Assembly: GCA_009840695.1 (NCBI GenBank)
Contig: VXNG01000158.1
Span: 1-10,726, forward strand
Reading direction: 5' to 3'
Length of the DNA stretch: 10,726 bases
Source: Acidimicrobiaceae bacterium
Lineage (GTDB): Bacteria; Actinomycetota; Acidimicrobiia; Acidimicrobiales; Aldehydirespiratoraceae
In this document: positions 1 to 6,440 of the stretch, piece by piece
Layout: every line of letters begins with the position of its first letter
Numbering within the stretch: the stretch's first letter is position 1
Translations under genes and position numbers: made by a program
The notes under the pieces: generated by a model
Seen by the model: only the letters and a program-made list of their open reading frames with translations
Database searches by the model: none
Told to the model about the DNA's origin: nothing

Positions 1-902
1 CCGAGACTGGTGAATCCCGCCAGCAGGTTGCGATCGTCCGAACCAGCGCGGTCGCCGCGAATCTCTATCAGGGGCGCGCCCGATGCCTCGATCACCGATT
101 CGATCGACGGGCGGTCTCGCGCCCTCGATCGAATCACGCTGCGCCACGCGTCAGGCGGTGGCTGGGCTTGAGTCTCAGCCGGTGCCGGAACTGACGGCCT
201 CGCCGAGATCACAGGGGACGCAACCTTGGGACTGACGATGTCAAGCCACTCAGCTATTCGAAGGGCCAGTTCGCCGGGCTGAACGATGTCGTCGACCAGT
301 CCCCGCCGCAAACCGGCTTCGGCACTGATCTCGTCGCGGGGAAACGGGCGGCCTGTGACTGCCTCCACAATCCGGGGACCCGTCAGCGAGATCGAAGCAC
401 CCGGCGCAGCCCACACAAGATGGCCCTGCGTGCCCAGCGCGGCGAGCGTTCCGCCCATCGTGGGATCCATCAGGTAGCTCAGATAGGGAAGCCCGGCCTG
501 GCGGTGCTCGGAGATGGCCGCGCCGATGGACAGCATCTTGATGAAGGCGGGCGTGCCCTCCTGCATTCGAGTCCCGCCCGATTGGCAGATGCTGATGACC
601 GGCCTTCGGGAGACTGTAGCGATCCCGAAGGCGCGGGCTACCCGTTCGGCCGCGGCGATGCCAAGCGTGCCCGCTACGAACTCGTAGTCGCTGGAGACCA
701 ACGCGACGGCGTGGTCACCGATGGTTCCGAATCCGACCCTGGCTGCCTCAGCCAGCGGGTTATCGGCCTGGAGTTCTGCCAGCCGGGTGGCGTAGGCCTG
801 CTCCTCGCCGAACGCCAGCGGGTCAGCTGTTACGACTTCCTGCGACCACTCCCGAAAGGTCCCCCCGGTCAGCTCCGCGAGGAAGCTCTCAGCTCTTGTC
901 AT
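1..902 (-). CDS. Fused acetyl-CoA carboxylase carboxyltransferase (AccD-AccA type), 3' end outside window
   Basis: The product should transfer carboxyl from carboxybiotin to an acyl-CoA, probably acetyl-CoA giving malonyl-CoA, in the cytoplasm. I translated 300 codons from ATG 902. The AccD-like half carries SGGTRMQEG (residues 108-116) and DPTMGGT (146-152), the crotonase-fold motifs that form the CoA and biotin pockets, followed by PGASISLTGPRIVEAV. After a Pro/Ala-rich linker (about residues 222-240) an AccA-like start appears (WRSVIRSRARDRPSIESV), as in the single-chain actinobacterial enzymes. There is no cysteine before residue 106, so the zinc ribbon of E. coli AccD is absent. ATG 902 is the first possible start: the frame is open back to a TGA at 989 but has no ATG, GTG or TTG there. 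The ribosome-binding site is weak. It is divergent from the amidase. The C-terminal part lies beyond the edge. Propionyl-CoA specificity cannot be excluded. Confidence 0.88.
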   Translation of the reverse strand, partial: MTRAESFLAELTGGTFREWSQEVVTADPLAFGEEQAYATRLAELQADNPLAEAARVGFGTIGDHAVALVSSDYEFVAGTLGIAAAERVARAFGIATVSRRPVISICQSGGTRMQEGTPAFIKMLSIGAAISEHRQAGLPYLSYLMDPTMGGTLAALGTQGHLVWAAPGASISLTGPRIVEAVTGRPFPRDEISAEAGLRRGLVDDIVQPGELALRIAEWLDIVSPKVASPVISARPSVPAPAETQAQPPPDAWRSVIRSRARDRPSIESVIEASGAPLIEIRGDRAGSDDRNLLAGFTSL

Positions 903-1168
903 CGCGGCGCGGAAGGCCCTGATCCGCTCAGCTCGAAGAGATCGCGCCGCCGGCAGTCGGCGACGGCAGTACAGAGGGACGAGAACTCATGTTGGTCACG
1001 GCTACTTGCTAGCTCCCCTCCGAGTGACTGTCGACACCTTCGCTCGATGAGGGTCTGCAGATACCTGCATTTGCAGGTCAAAGACTCTGGCGCAGCAACC
1101 TAGTGTCGCCACGGCGGCGTGAGCCGGCGCGGTGCCAGTCGCCTCAGGCAGCAACGAAAGGGAAGACG
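903..1168. promoter_or_regulatory. Divergent intergenic region between carboxyltransferase and amidase genes
   Basis: These 266 bp hold no supportable gene and should carry the promoters for both flanking genes. On the plus strand a TANNNT hexamer, TAGTGT (1101-1106), lies 63 bp before the amidase start. On the minus strand TTGACC (1081 to 1076) could be a -35 element, but no good -10 follows at 16-18 bp. The palindrome at 1063-1078 overlaps that minus-strand element and lies just upstream of the plus-strand hexamer, so one protein could affect both directions. Promoter assignments are weak. Confidence 0.45.
1063..1078. promoter_or_regulatory. Perfect palindrome, candidate operator upstream of the amidase
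   Basis: ACCTGCATTTGCAGGT is a perfect inverted repeat of 7 bp arms around a central TT, with no U-tract, so it looks like a dimer-binding DNA site rather than a terminator. Its left part, CCTGCATT, recurs twice upstream of the substrate-binding-protein gene (4748-4755 and 4777-4784). The distance from CCTGCATT to a downstream TAGT is 37 nt here and 37 nt at the second of those copies. The NarL-type response regulator encoded at 3980-4687 is the obvious candidate to bind it, by inference only. Confidence 0.5.
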
Positions 1169-2719
1169 ATGCCGATTCCTGCACCTGAACTGGACGATCT
1201 TCGGGCCATATCGCAGAGGTGGGACCTGGACATCGGTGACGGTGACTTGGCGATCTTCAAGGCACTCATTGAGGGCGCTCTGGGGTCCTACCAGCAGGTG
1301 GATGCCATGTACGACGCCTCCAAGCCCTCGATGCCGGAGCGGTCGAGCTACCGGCCCGACGACGCCGACAACGAGTTGGGCGCCTGGTACTACCGCTGCG
1401 ACATTCAAGAGTCGGATTCTGGCCCGCTGGCCGGCAAGACGTTCGCCATCAAAGACAACGTCACCGTCGCTGGGGTTCCCATGATGAATGGGTCGCGCAT
1501 CTTGGAGGGCTATGTGCCTTTGCGCGACGCGACAGTGGTTACCCGCATTCTCGAAGCTGGCGGAAGGATCGTGGGCAAGTCCGCGTGCGAGGACTTGTGC
1601 TTCTCCGGAGCCAGCCACACCTGTGCCACCGGCCCGATCCGCAACCCGTGGGACCCCAGCCGCACGGCGGGCGGCTCCTCGGGTGGCAGCGGCGCCCTCG
1701 TGGCGGCTGGTGAGGTGGACATGGCCATTGCCGGGGACCAGGGCGGGTCTATCCGAATGCCGTCGGCCTGGTGCGGAAACGTCGGCATGAAGGCGACGTT
1801 CGGGCTGGTGCCATACACCGGCGCCTATCCGATCGAGTGGACTATCGACCACCTCGGACCGGTGGCCCGAAACATGACCGATCTGGCCACGTTCCTGACC
1901 GTCATCGCCGGCCCCGACGGCAACGACCCTCGCCAGCCCCACGCTCCCTCCGGCATCGACTACACAGCGGGGCTCGACGACGGCATCGAGGGTCTCAGGG
2001 TAGGTGTTGTGGCCGAGGGGTTCGGTTTCGACGGCCTCAGCGACCCGGACTCCGACGCCCTCGTCGAGACGGCCGCCAACCGCTTGGCCGACGCCGGCGC
2101 GGTGGTGGAAACGATCTCGATACCGGAGCACCGCGACGCGCTGCACGTCTGGAACGTGATCGCCACTGACGGCGCGATGTGGCAGATGATCCGTGGCAAC
2201 GGTTACGGCATGAACTACCGGGGCCGTTTCGATCCTGAACTCATGGCGCAGACCATGCGCGGCTGGCGCACCAATGCCCATCTGACCTCTCAGACGCTGA
2301 AGTTCGTCATGCTCTGCGCCGACTACGCCTTCGGCCATGAAGGTGGCGCGACATACGCTCGGGCCTCCAATGTGCGGCCCCAGATCAACGCCGCCGTGGA
2401 CGCGGCCCTGGCCGACTACGACGTGCTGTGCTACCCGACGCTGCCCTTCCCGGCCAAGGAGATCCCGTCCTCAGACGCCGCCGTGGACGAGTACGTCGCC
2501 CGTGCGTTGGAGATGATCCCGAACACGGCGGTCTCAAACGTGACTGGGAATCCCGACCTCACCATCCCGGTGGCCGGCGGGGAGGGCATGCCCGTGGGAA
2601 TGAGCGTCGTCGGGCGACAGTGGGACGAGGCCACGCTTCTGCGGGTCGGCCGGGCCTACGAGCAACTGGTCGGGGGCTTCGCCTTGTCGCCTACGGCCAA
2701 GACCCGGGTCGGCGGCTAG
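1169..2719 (+). CDS. Amidase (amidase-signature family, nitrile-hydratase-associated type)
   Basis: Hydrolyses a carboxylic amide to the acid and ammonia, in the cytoplasm. The 516-residue protein has the full Ser-cisSer-Lys triad: Lys95 in AIKDN, Ser170 in GGSSGGSG and Ser194 in GDQGGSIRMPS. These positions match the triad I recall for the Rhodococcus amidase (Lys96, Ser171, Ser195) with an offset of one. The DQGGSIR form, the stretches TFGLVPYTGAYPIE and HVWNVIATDG, and the DPELMAQ segment are typical of amidases that sit beside nitrile hydratases. No nitrile hydratase is in the window. ATG 1169 was chosen because GAAAGGGA (1156-1163) precedes it at good spacing. The frame opens earlier, at GTG 1103, but that extension lies on the promoter region and looks non-coding. 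A two-component system and an amide-type importer follow, which suggests a catabolic role. Acyl-chain specificity is unknown; GatA is unlikely, given no gatB or gatC nearby. Confidence 0.93.
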   Translation: MPIPAPELDDLRAISQRWDLDIGDGDLAIFKALIEGALGSYQQVDAMYDASKPSMPERSSYRPDDADNELGAWYYRCDIQESDSGPLAGKTFAIKDNVTVAGVPMMNGSRILEGYVPLRDATVVTRILEAGGRIVGKSACEDLCFSGASHTCATGPIRNPWDPSRTAGGSSGGSGALVAAGEVDMAIAGDQGGSIRMPSAWCGNVGMKATFGLVPYTGAYPIEWTIDHLGPVARNMTDLATFLTVIAGPDGNDPRQPHAPSGIDYTAGLDDGIEGLRVGVVAEGFGFDGLSDPDSDALVETAANRLADAGAVVETISIPEHRDALHVWNVIATDGAMWQMIRGNGYGMNYRGRFDPELMAQTMRGWRTNAHLTSQTLKFVMLCADYAFGHEGGATYARASNVRPQINAAVDAALADYDVLCYPTLPFPAKEIPSSDAAVDEYVARALEMIPNTAVSNVTGNPDLTIPVAGGEGMPVGMSVVGRQWDEATLLRVGRAYEQLVGGFALSPTAKTRVGG

Positions 2720-2771
2720 GCCCTGAGGCCGGGACCGTCGCACGGATCCGTGCTTGACTAGCGGCTAGGCC
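2712..2771. repeat. Short direct repeat pair flanking a palindrome (amidase-kinase gap)
   Basis: GCGGCTAGGCC occurs at 2712-2722 (including the amidase stop codon) and again at 2761-2771. Between them lies the perfect 14-bp palindrome GCACGGATCCGTGC (2740-2753), followed directly by TTGACT (2754-2759), which resembles a -35 box although no convincing -10 follows. As RNA the palindrome would give a 5-bp stem with a GATC loop and no U-tract, so it is a poor terminator. It may be an operator for a kinase promoter or chance. Confidence 0.35.
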
Positions 2772-2798
2772 GTCGATCTCTCGGAAGGTGGTCGAGTC

Positions 2799-3983
2799 AT
2801 GGCCGGCTTAGGAATGGGTCGCCGCTTCGAAGGCGCCATCGAACTCGTCGAGACCGAGGATTTGGAGCGGTTGGCTGACCTGAGCCAGACCCTGGTCGGG
2901 TTCTTGGACCCAGCGGCTCTCGCGCAGCGCACCGCGCTGGACCTGTATCGCCTGCTGGGACTTCCTCTGGTGTCGGTGGCCGTGCGGGAGGGCTCCACGA
3001 ACCTCGCCATGAGAGGCGTGCACGGGGCCCGCACCGAGCGATTCCGCGAGGTAATGGTGTCCACCGGTAAGGGACTGGGGGGCCGGGTGATGGTTGAGCG
3101 CCGGCCGGTGGAGGTCCAGAGCTACCTCGACGACCCACGCATAACCAACCACTTCATCGATGTGGTCAGCGCCGAGGGACTCGGCGGGATGGTGGCCGTG
3201 CCGGTCGAGCATGAGAACGAGTTGGTGGGCCTCCTGTACGGCGGGTTGCGCTCCATAGGCTCCATCGGCGATAGGGCCAAGCTCGTCCTCGAGAGGGCCG
3301 CCCAGGATGTGGCCCCGATGATGGCCGCGTCGATCCATGCGTCGGCCACGATCCGGCACCGTGTCGACGCCGAGCGACAGCGCATCGCCAGCGACTTGCA
3401 CGACGACGTGGGACAGCTGCTGTTCTCCATCAGTTGCGCAGCTCAGCGCTTGCGCGATGGCGGGGACCAGAATCTGGTGGCAGTCGCAGAGCGCATCGAA
3501 CATCAAGCCCAGGAGGCGGCACAGCGGATGCGTCAAGCGTTCAAGGTGCTGGGGCCCGGATCCTCGGACGAAGCCGCGGCCACCGCCCTGCAGCGAGAGA
3601 TCGACGATCTGACCGCCCGCTCGGGTGTCGCAACCCATTTCGTGGTGCGCGGCGTCGCTCGCCCACTGCCACCACGTGCGGAGGCGGCGCTGCTGGGAGC
3701 GGCGCGCCAAGCCCTGTTCAACATCGAGCGGCATGCCGATGCGTCGCTGGTGGTGGCGACTCTGCACTTCGGCGTGTCGGAGGTGTCGCTAGTCATCCAG
3801 GACGACGGCAGCGGGCTGCCCGATGACTTCGAACTCGCCGTCGTACCACGTGGCGAGCGCCACTGGGGGCTGGCGTCGATACTGCGCCAGGCCCAGCGTC
3901 AGGGAGGGGATCTGGAAGTGAGGCCCGGCGAGGACGGGGGCACCACGGTTCGCATCACCCTGCCCGTTGACGCAGCCGAGTGA
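2799..3983 (+). CDS. Soluble GAF-domain sensor histidine kinase (HisKA_3 / NarL-partner type)
   Basis: Autophosphorylates on histidine and passes the phosphoryl group to a response regulator, presumably the next gene's product. Domains of the 394-residue protein: a GAF-like sensory domain at about 35-180; a HisKA_3 dimerisation domain with the H-box ERQRIASDLHDDVGQLLFSI and phosphoacceptor His201; and a HATPase domain with an N-box around Asn308 (ALFNIERHAD), a G1 box DDGSGLP (335-341) and a G2-like HWGL (355-358). No signal peptide or hydrophobic span is visible, so it should sense an intracellular ligand or state rather than an external one. ATG 2799 has a strong Shine-Dalgarno, GGAAGGTGG (2783-2791), at 7 nt. 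The gene lies 79 bp after the amidase and overlaps the regulator gene by 4 nt, so the pair should be translationally coupled. The GAF ligand is not predictable. Confidence 0.92.
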   Translation: MAGLGMGRRFEGAIELVETEDLERLADLSQTLVGFLDPAALAQRTALDLYRLLGLPLVSVAVREGSTNLAMRGVHGARTERFREVMVSTGKGLGGRVMVERRPVEVQSYLDDPRITNHFIDVVSAEGLGGMVAVPVEHENELVGLLYGGLRSIGSIGDRAKLVLERAAQDVAPMMAASIHASATIRHRVDAERQRIASDLHDDVGQLLFSISCAAQRLRDGGDQNLVAVAERIEHQAQEAAQRMRQAFKVLGPGSSDEAAATALQREIDDLTARSGVATHFVVRGVARPLPPRAEAALLGAARQALFNIERHADASLVVATLHFGVSEVSLVIQDDGSGLPDDFELAVVPRGERHWGLASILRQAQRQGGDLEVRPGEDGGTTVRITLPVDAAE

Positions 3984-4687
3984 GCGCCGGACTACCAGCG
4001 GGCAACACCATGAACAGACCCCCGATGTACCAAGCCACGCCCGAACGAGCTCACGCCACAGCGGCGTCTGTCTTGGTGATCGATGATCATCCGGTAGTGA
4101 TCGACGGGGTGCGCCAGTTGCTGGCGGCTGAGACGGACTTCAAGCTCGTAGGCGAGGCCACCACCGGCGAGGAGGGCGTTGACCTGGCCAGACGCCTGGC
4201 ACCGGATGTGGTGGTGCTCGACCTCAAGCTCGGCGACAACTTCGCGCCGCACCTGTGCCGGTCTCTGCAAGATGTGTCGGGGAACTCTCGGGTGGTGATC
4301 CACACCGCATTCGACGACCGCGAGCCGCTGCGCGCCTGCCTGAACGCCGGCGCCGTGGGCATCGTGCTCAAGGACGCCAGCAACCTCGTCGAAGCACTGC
4401 GAAGGGTGCTGGCTGGCGAACTCTATGTGGACCCCTCTCTGGTGGAGGACCCGAGGGCCCGCGCCTTGCGACTAGGCGAGGACGGCGGCATGTACGAGTC
4501 GCTGACGCAGCGGGAGTACGAGGTTCTGTGCGTGATGGCGCTGGGGCGCACCAGCAAGGAGATCGCGGCGGAACTCTTCCTGGCCGAGAACACTGTGCGC
4601 AGCTATACCCAGTCGCTGCTGACCAAGCTGCACGCCCGCAACCGGATCGAGGCGCTGGCGAGGGCGCGCGATCTGAGACTGCTGTAG
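3980..4687 (+). CDS. NarL/LuxR-family DNA-binding response regulator
   Basis: Transcription regulator paired with the preceding kinase. Numbered from GTG 3980, the receiver domain (about 30-150) has the acidic pair Asp35/Asp36 in VLVIDDHPVV, phosphoacceptor Asp81 in VVVLDLKLGD, Thr109 in VVIHTAF and Lys131 in IVLKDAS, so all switch residues are present. The C-terminal LuxR-type helix-turn-helix (about 170-230) reads LTQREYEVLCVMALG followed by TSKEIAAELFLAENTVRSYTQ. The start is uncertain. GTG 3980 overlaps the kinase stop as GTGA but lacks a clear ribosome-binding site. ATG 4010 (225 residues) is an equally plausible start and loses nothing conserved. The likely targets are the amidase and importer promoters, which share a sequence motif. 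Unlike Pseudomonas AmiR, this is a DNA-binding regulator and has no visible ANTAR RNA-binding domain. Confidence 0.92.
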   Translation: MSAGLPAGNTMNRPPMYQATPERAHATAASVLVIDDHPVVIDGVRQLLAAETDFKLVGEATTGEEGVDLARRLAPDVVVLDLKLGDNFAPHLCRSLQDVSGNSRVVIHTAFDDREPLRACLNAGAVGIVLKDASNLVEALRRVLAGELYVDPSLVEDPRARALRLGEDGGMYESLTQREYEVLCVMALGRTSKEIAAELFLAENTVRSYTQSLLTKLHARNRIEALARARDLRLL

Positions 4688-4701
4688 CCCCACAGGTACC
4701 T

Positions 4702-4744
4702 CGCCTGCCTCGGTCCCGAGGGACCGGCCGGACGAAGCCAGGCG
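4702..4744 (+). terminator. Terminator-like nested hairpin after the response regulator gene
   Basis: An outer stem pairs CGCCTG (4702-4707) with CAGGCG (4739-4744), enclosing an inner stem CGGTCCC/GGGACCG (4711-4717 with 4720-4726). An alternative inner stem CCTCGG/CCGAGG (4708-4713 with 4716-4721) excludes the first. It begins 15 nt after the regulator stop codon. No U-run follows, so rho-independent termination is uncertain; GC-rich actinobacteria often lack the U-tract. Confidence 0.4.
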
Positions 4745-4746
4745 GG

Positions 4747-4791
4747 ACCTGCATTCGCGTGTACTTCGGAGCCGATCCTGCATTCGCGTGT
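4747..4791 (+). repeat. Tandem 15-bp repeat upstream of the substrate-binding-protein gene, candidate operator
   Basis: CCTGCATTCGCGTGT is found exactly twice, at 4748-4762 and 4777-4791, with a 29-bp period. The base before the first copy is A and before the second T, so the 16-mers match the amidase-side palindrome (1063-1078) at 13 and 12 of 16 positions. Each copy can be read as a degenerate inverted repeat (ACCTGCA against ACACGCG on the opposite strand). Placement about 130-170 bp before the transporter gene's start fits tandem activator sites. Confidence 0.5.
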
Positions 4792-4918
4792 GTCCGCTCG
4801 CTCGTGGCGCCATTAGTCCGGGCACGAGGCGACTCCGCTGACGGCCAAAGCGTTGTGGAGCCGTCGCCCGCGGCGTCGAGAGCCGGCGCCCAAGGGTCCA
4901 ACGAAGGGGGATACACCC
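4792..4918 (+). promoter_or_regulatory. Putative promoter and 5' leader of the transporter operon
   Basis: The sequence between the tandem repeat and the binding-protein start codon contains CATTAGTCC at 4811-4819, one of the few A/T-rich spots here. Its TAGT lies 37 nt from the CCTGCATT core, the same distance as in front of the amidase. There is no clear -35 box, as expected of an activator-dependent promoter. The gene's ribosome-binding site GAAGGGGG (4903-4910) ends 8 nt before ATG 4919. The promoter call is inference. Confidence 0.35.
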
Positions 4919-6352
4919 ATGAGTCCACTGAGGACTTCCATTCGTCGCCGAGTTCGCCCGACCTGGACGGCACTCGCCGTGGCGACCATGGCGCTGGCGC
5001 TGCTTGCCGCAGGCTGCGGTGACGACACCGACGAGCCGGCGCCCGCCGCGACTCCGGAGCAGGAGAGCGCTCCCGCAGAGCCCGAGGGCATGCCCGACGC
5101 AGACGACGCGCCCAGCGACGAGCCCGAAGAGGCGTCCGAGACCACCGCGGTGGACACCGGCGACGGTTCAGACGAGCCCGAAGAGGCGCCCGCAGCCACC
5201 GAGGCAGCGCCCGAGACCAGCGAATCGATCCGAGTAGGGAGCCTCCTCGACGAGACCGGCCCGCTCAACATCTACGGCACTCCGATGGCCGACGCCACCC
5301 GGCTTGCCATCGCGGACATCAACGCCTCCGGCGGCGTGCTCGGACGCCAACTGGAGCTGGTGGCACTGGACTCGAAGTCGGATCAGAACGAGTACATCGC
5401 CGGCGCCGACCAACTGGTGGCGGAGGACCTCGCCGTGGTCCACGCCGGAATCACCAGCGCGTCACGCGAAGCGATCCGGCCGACGTTCGGTGAGGCTGAG
5501 TTGCTGTACTTCTACAACGTCTTGTATGAGGGCGGTGTCTGCGACCGCAACACCTTCGTGACCGGCGTGGTGCCCACCCAACAGTTGCAGGTGCTGATCC
5601 CGTGGGCCGTCGAGAATTACGGCCCGCGGCTGTATGTGCTGGCCGCGGACTACAACTACGGCCAGATCTCAGCGGACTGGGTGCGCCACTACGCGGCCGA
5701 GTCCGGAGGCGAGGTTGTCGGTGAGGACTTCTTCCCACTGGATGTGGCCGAGTTCGGCACGACCATTTCTGAGGTCCAGAGCGCCGATCCCGATGTGGTG
5801 GTGTCGGTGCTGGTGGGAGGTGCCCACATGTCGTTCTACAGCCAGTACGCGGCCACCGGTGCTGAGATCCCGGTGGTGTCGACATCGTTCGGACTGGGGA
5901 GCGAGCAGGTGGCACTAGACGCCGCCTCCTCGGAGGGCATCATCGTGGCCTACCCGTACTTCCAGGAGCTCGACAACCCTGCCAACGCCGAGTTCACCGC
6001 GGCCCGGCATGAAGCCTTCGGCGACGACTACCCGTACATCACCGACCTGGCTGTGTACGTGTGGGAGGGCTGGCACCTGTGGGCCGATGCCGTCAACCGT
6101 GCCGGCACGCTCGACCGAGAGGCGGTGATCGCCGAGTTGGAGACCGGCACCGTCGGTTTCGACAGCCCCAAGGGACCGGTCACCCTGGACGGGCCTTCGC
6201 ATCACCTGGTGCAGCCGGTGAGCCTGGCGAGGGCCAACGACAGCAACGGCTTCGACGTGATCGAGACGTTCGAGAACATCCCGCCGTCGTTCGAGCAACA
6301 GTCTTGCGACCTGATCGCTCACCCCGACACCAATGAGCAGTTCACTCCCTAA
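4919..6352 (+). CDS. Amide/urea-type ABC transporter substrate-binding lipoprotein (AmiC/UrtA family)
   Basis: Extracytoplasmic, lipid-anchored receptor of the importer encoded downstream. The 477-residue product starts with an Arg-rich n-region, a hydrophobic core and a lipobox ending LLAAGC (lipidated Cys33). Residues 34-101 form a very acidic Ala/Pro/Glu linker. The periplasmic-binding fold (Peripla_BP_5) runs from about 102 to the end. AmiC/UrtA-like stretches include ITSASREAIRP, LYEGGVCDRNTF, TQQLQVLIPWAVENYG, VLAADYNYGQ, AYPYFQELDNPA and SPKGPVTLDGPSHH, which resemble the Pseudomonas amide receptor AmiC more than leucine-binding proteins. Cys208 and Cys463 could form a disulphide. ATG 4919 was chosen for its ribosome-binding site and because it places the signal peptide at the N-terminus; an upstream GTG at 4853 would bury it. 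The ligand could be a short amide or urea; this is inferred from family and neighbours. Confidence 0.92.
   Translation: MSPLRTSIRRRVRPTWTALAVATMALALLAAGCGDDTDEPAPAATPEQESAPAEPEGMPDADDAPSDEPEEASETTAVDTGDGSDEPEEAPAATEAAPETSESIRVGSLLDETGPLNIYGTPMADATRLAIADINASGGVLGRQLELVALDSKSDQNEYIAGADQLVAEDLAVVHAGITSASREAIRPTFGEAELLYFYNVLYEGGVCDRNTFVTGVVPTQQLQVLIPWAVENYGPRLYVLAADYNYGQISADWVRHYAAESGGEVVGEDFFPLDVAEFGTTISEVQSADPDVVVSVLVGGAHMSFYSQYAATGAEIPVVSTSFGLGSEQVALDAASSEGIIVAYPYFQELDNPANAEFTAARHEAFGDDYPYITDLAVYVWEGWHLWADAVNRAGTLDREAVIAELETGTVGFDSPKGPVTLDGPSHHLVQPVSLARANDSNGFDVIETFENIPPSFEQQSCDLIAHPDTNEQFTP
5117..5188 (+). repeat. In-frame direct repeat in the acidic lipoprotein linker
   Basis: The 18-bp sequence GACGAGCCCGAAGAGGCG occurs at 5117-5134 and 5171-5188, exactly 54 bp apart, and encodes DEPEEA twice in the linker between the lipidated cysteine and the binding domain. 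The preservation at DNA level suggests a small duplication or repeat-mediated length change in a weakly constrained region. Confidence 0.6.
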
Positions 6353-6386
6353 CGACAAGCCCCGGCCGTCATGAGGAGTTGACGCT

Positions 6387-6428
6387 GTGACGGTCCATCA
6401 ATCACTACTAGCCGACCCCCACGGCTAG
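6387..6428 (+). CDS. Possible 13-residue leader peptide between binding protein and permease genes
   Basis: GTG 6387 is preceded by GAGGAG (6373-6378) at 8 nt and opens a 13-codon frame ending at TAG 6426, encoding MTVHQSLLADPHG. Five successive codons (CAT CAA TCA CTA CTA) are A/T-ending and rare for such a GC-rich genome. The stop codon lies in the right arm of one hairpin (6408-6428) and 12 nt before a stronger one (6441-6474), an arrangement like a translational attenuator. It may equally be chance; there is no homology argument. Confidence 0.25.
   Translation: MTVHQSLLADPHG
6408..6428 (+). promoter_or_regulatory. Hairpin with 7-bp stem in the intercistronic leader
   Basis: CTAGCCG (6408-6414) and CGGCTAG (6422-6428) are perfect inverted repeats around a 7-nt loop. 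The stem covers the end of the candidate leader peptide, including its stop codon, so ribosomes on the mini-ORF would melt it. Confidence 0.4.
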
Positions 6429-6440
6429 CAGCGCAAGAGT

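Noticed and set aside
560..569. CCTGCATTCG, a third match to the operator-like core
   Set aside because: It lies inside the carboxyltransferase gene, opposite the codons for the conserved RMQEG motif, so protein constraint explains it. I keep it as a caution that the core can occur by chance.
420..1103. 227-codon open frame on the plus strand
   Set aside because: It is antisense to the carboxyltransferase gene and runs into the divergent promoter region. Composition is random and no domain is visible.
1100..2338. 412-codon open frame on the minus strand
   Set aside because: It lies antisense to the amidase, whose catalytic motifs are intact. The translation is His/Arg/Val-rich with no recognisable motif, the usual shadow frame of GC-rich coding DNA.
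2740..2753. GCACGGATCCGTGC as a terminator for the amidase
   Set aside because: The stem is only 5 bp once a loop is allowed and no run of T follows; an operator or chance palindrome is more likely.
2808..3767. 319-codon open frame on the minus strand
   Set aside because: It is antisense to the histidine kinase and explained by its codon bias.
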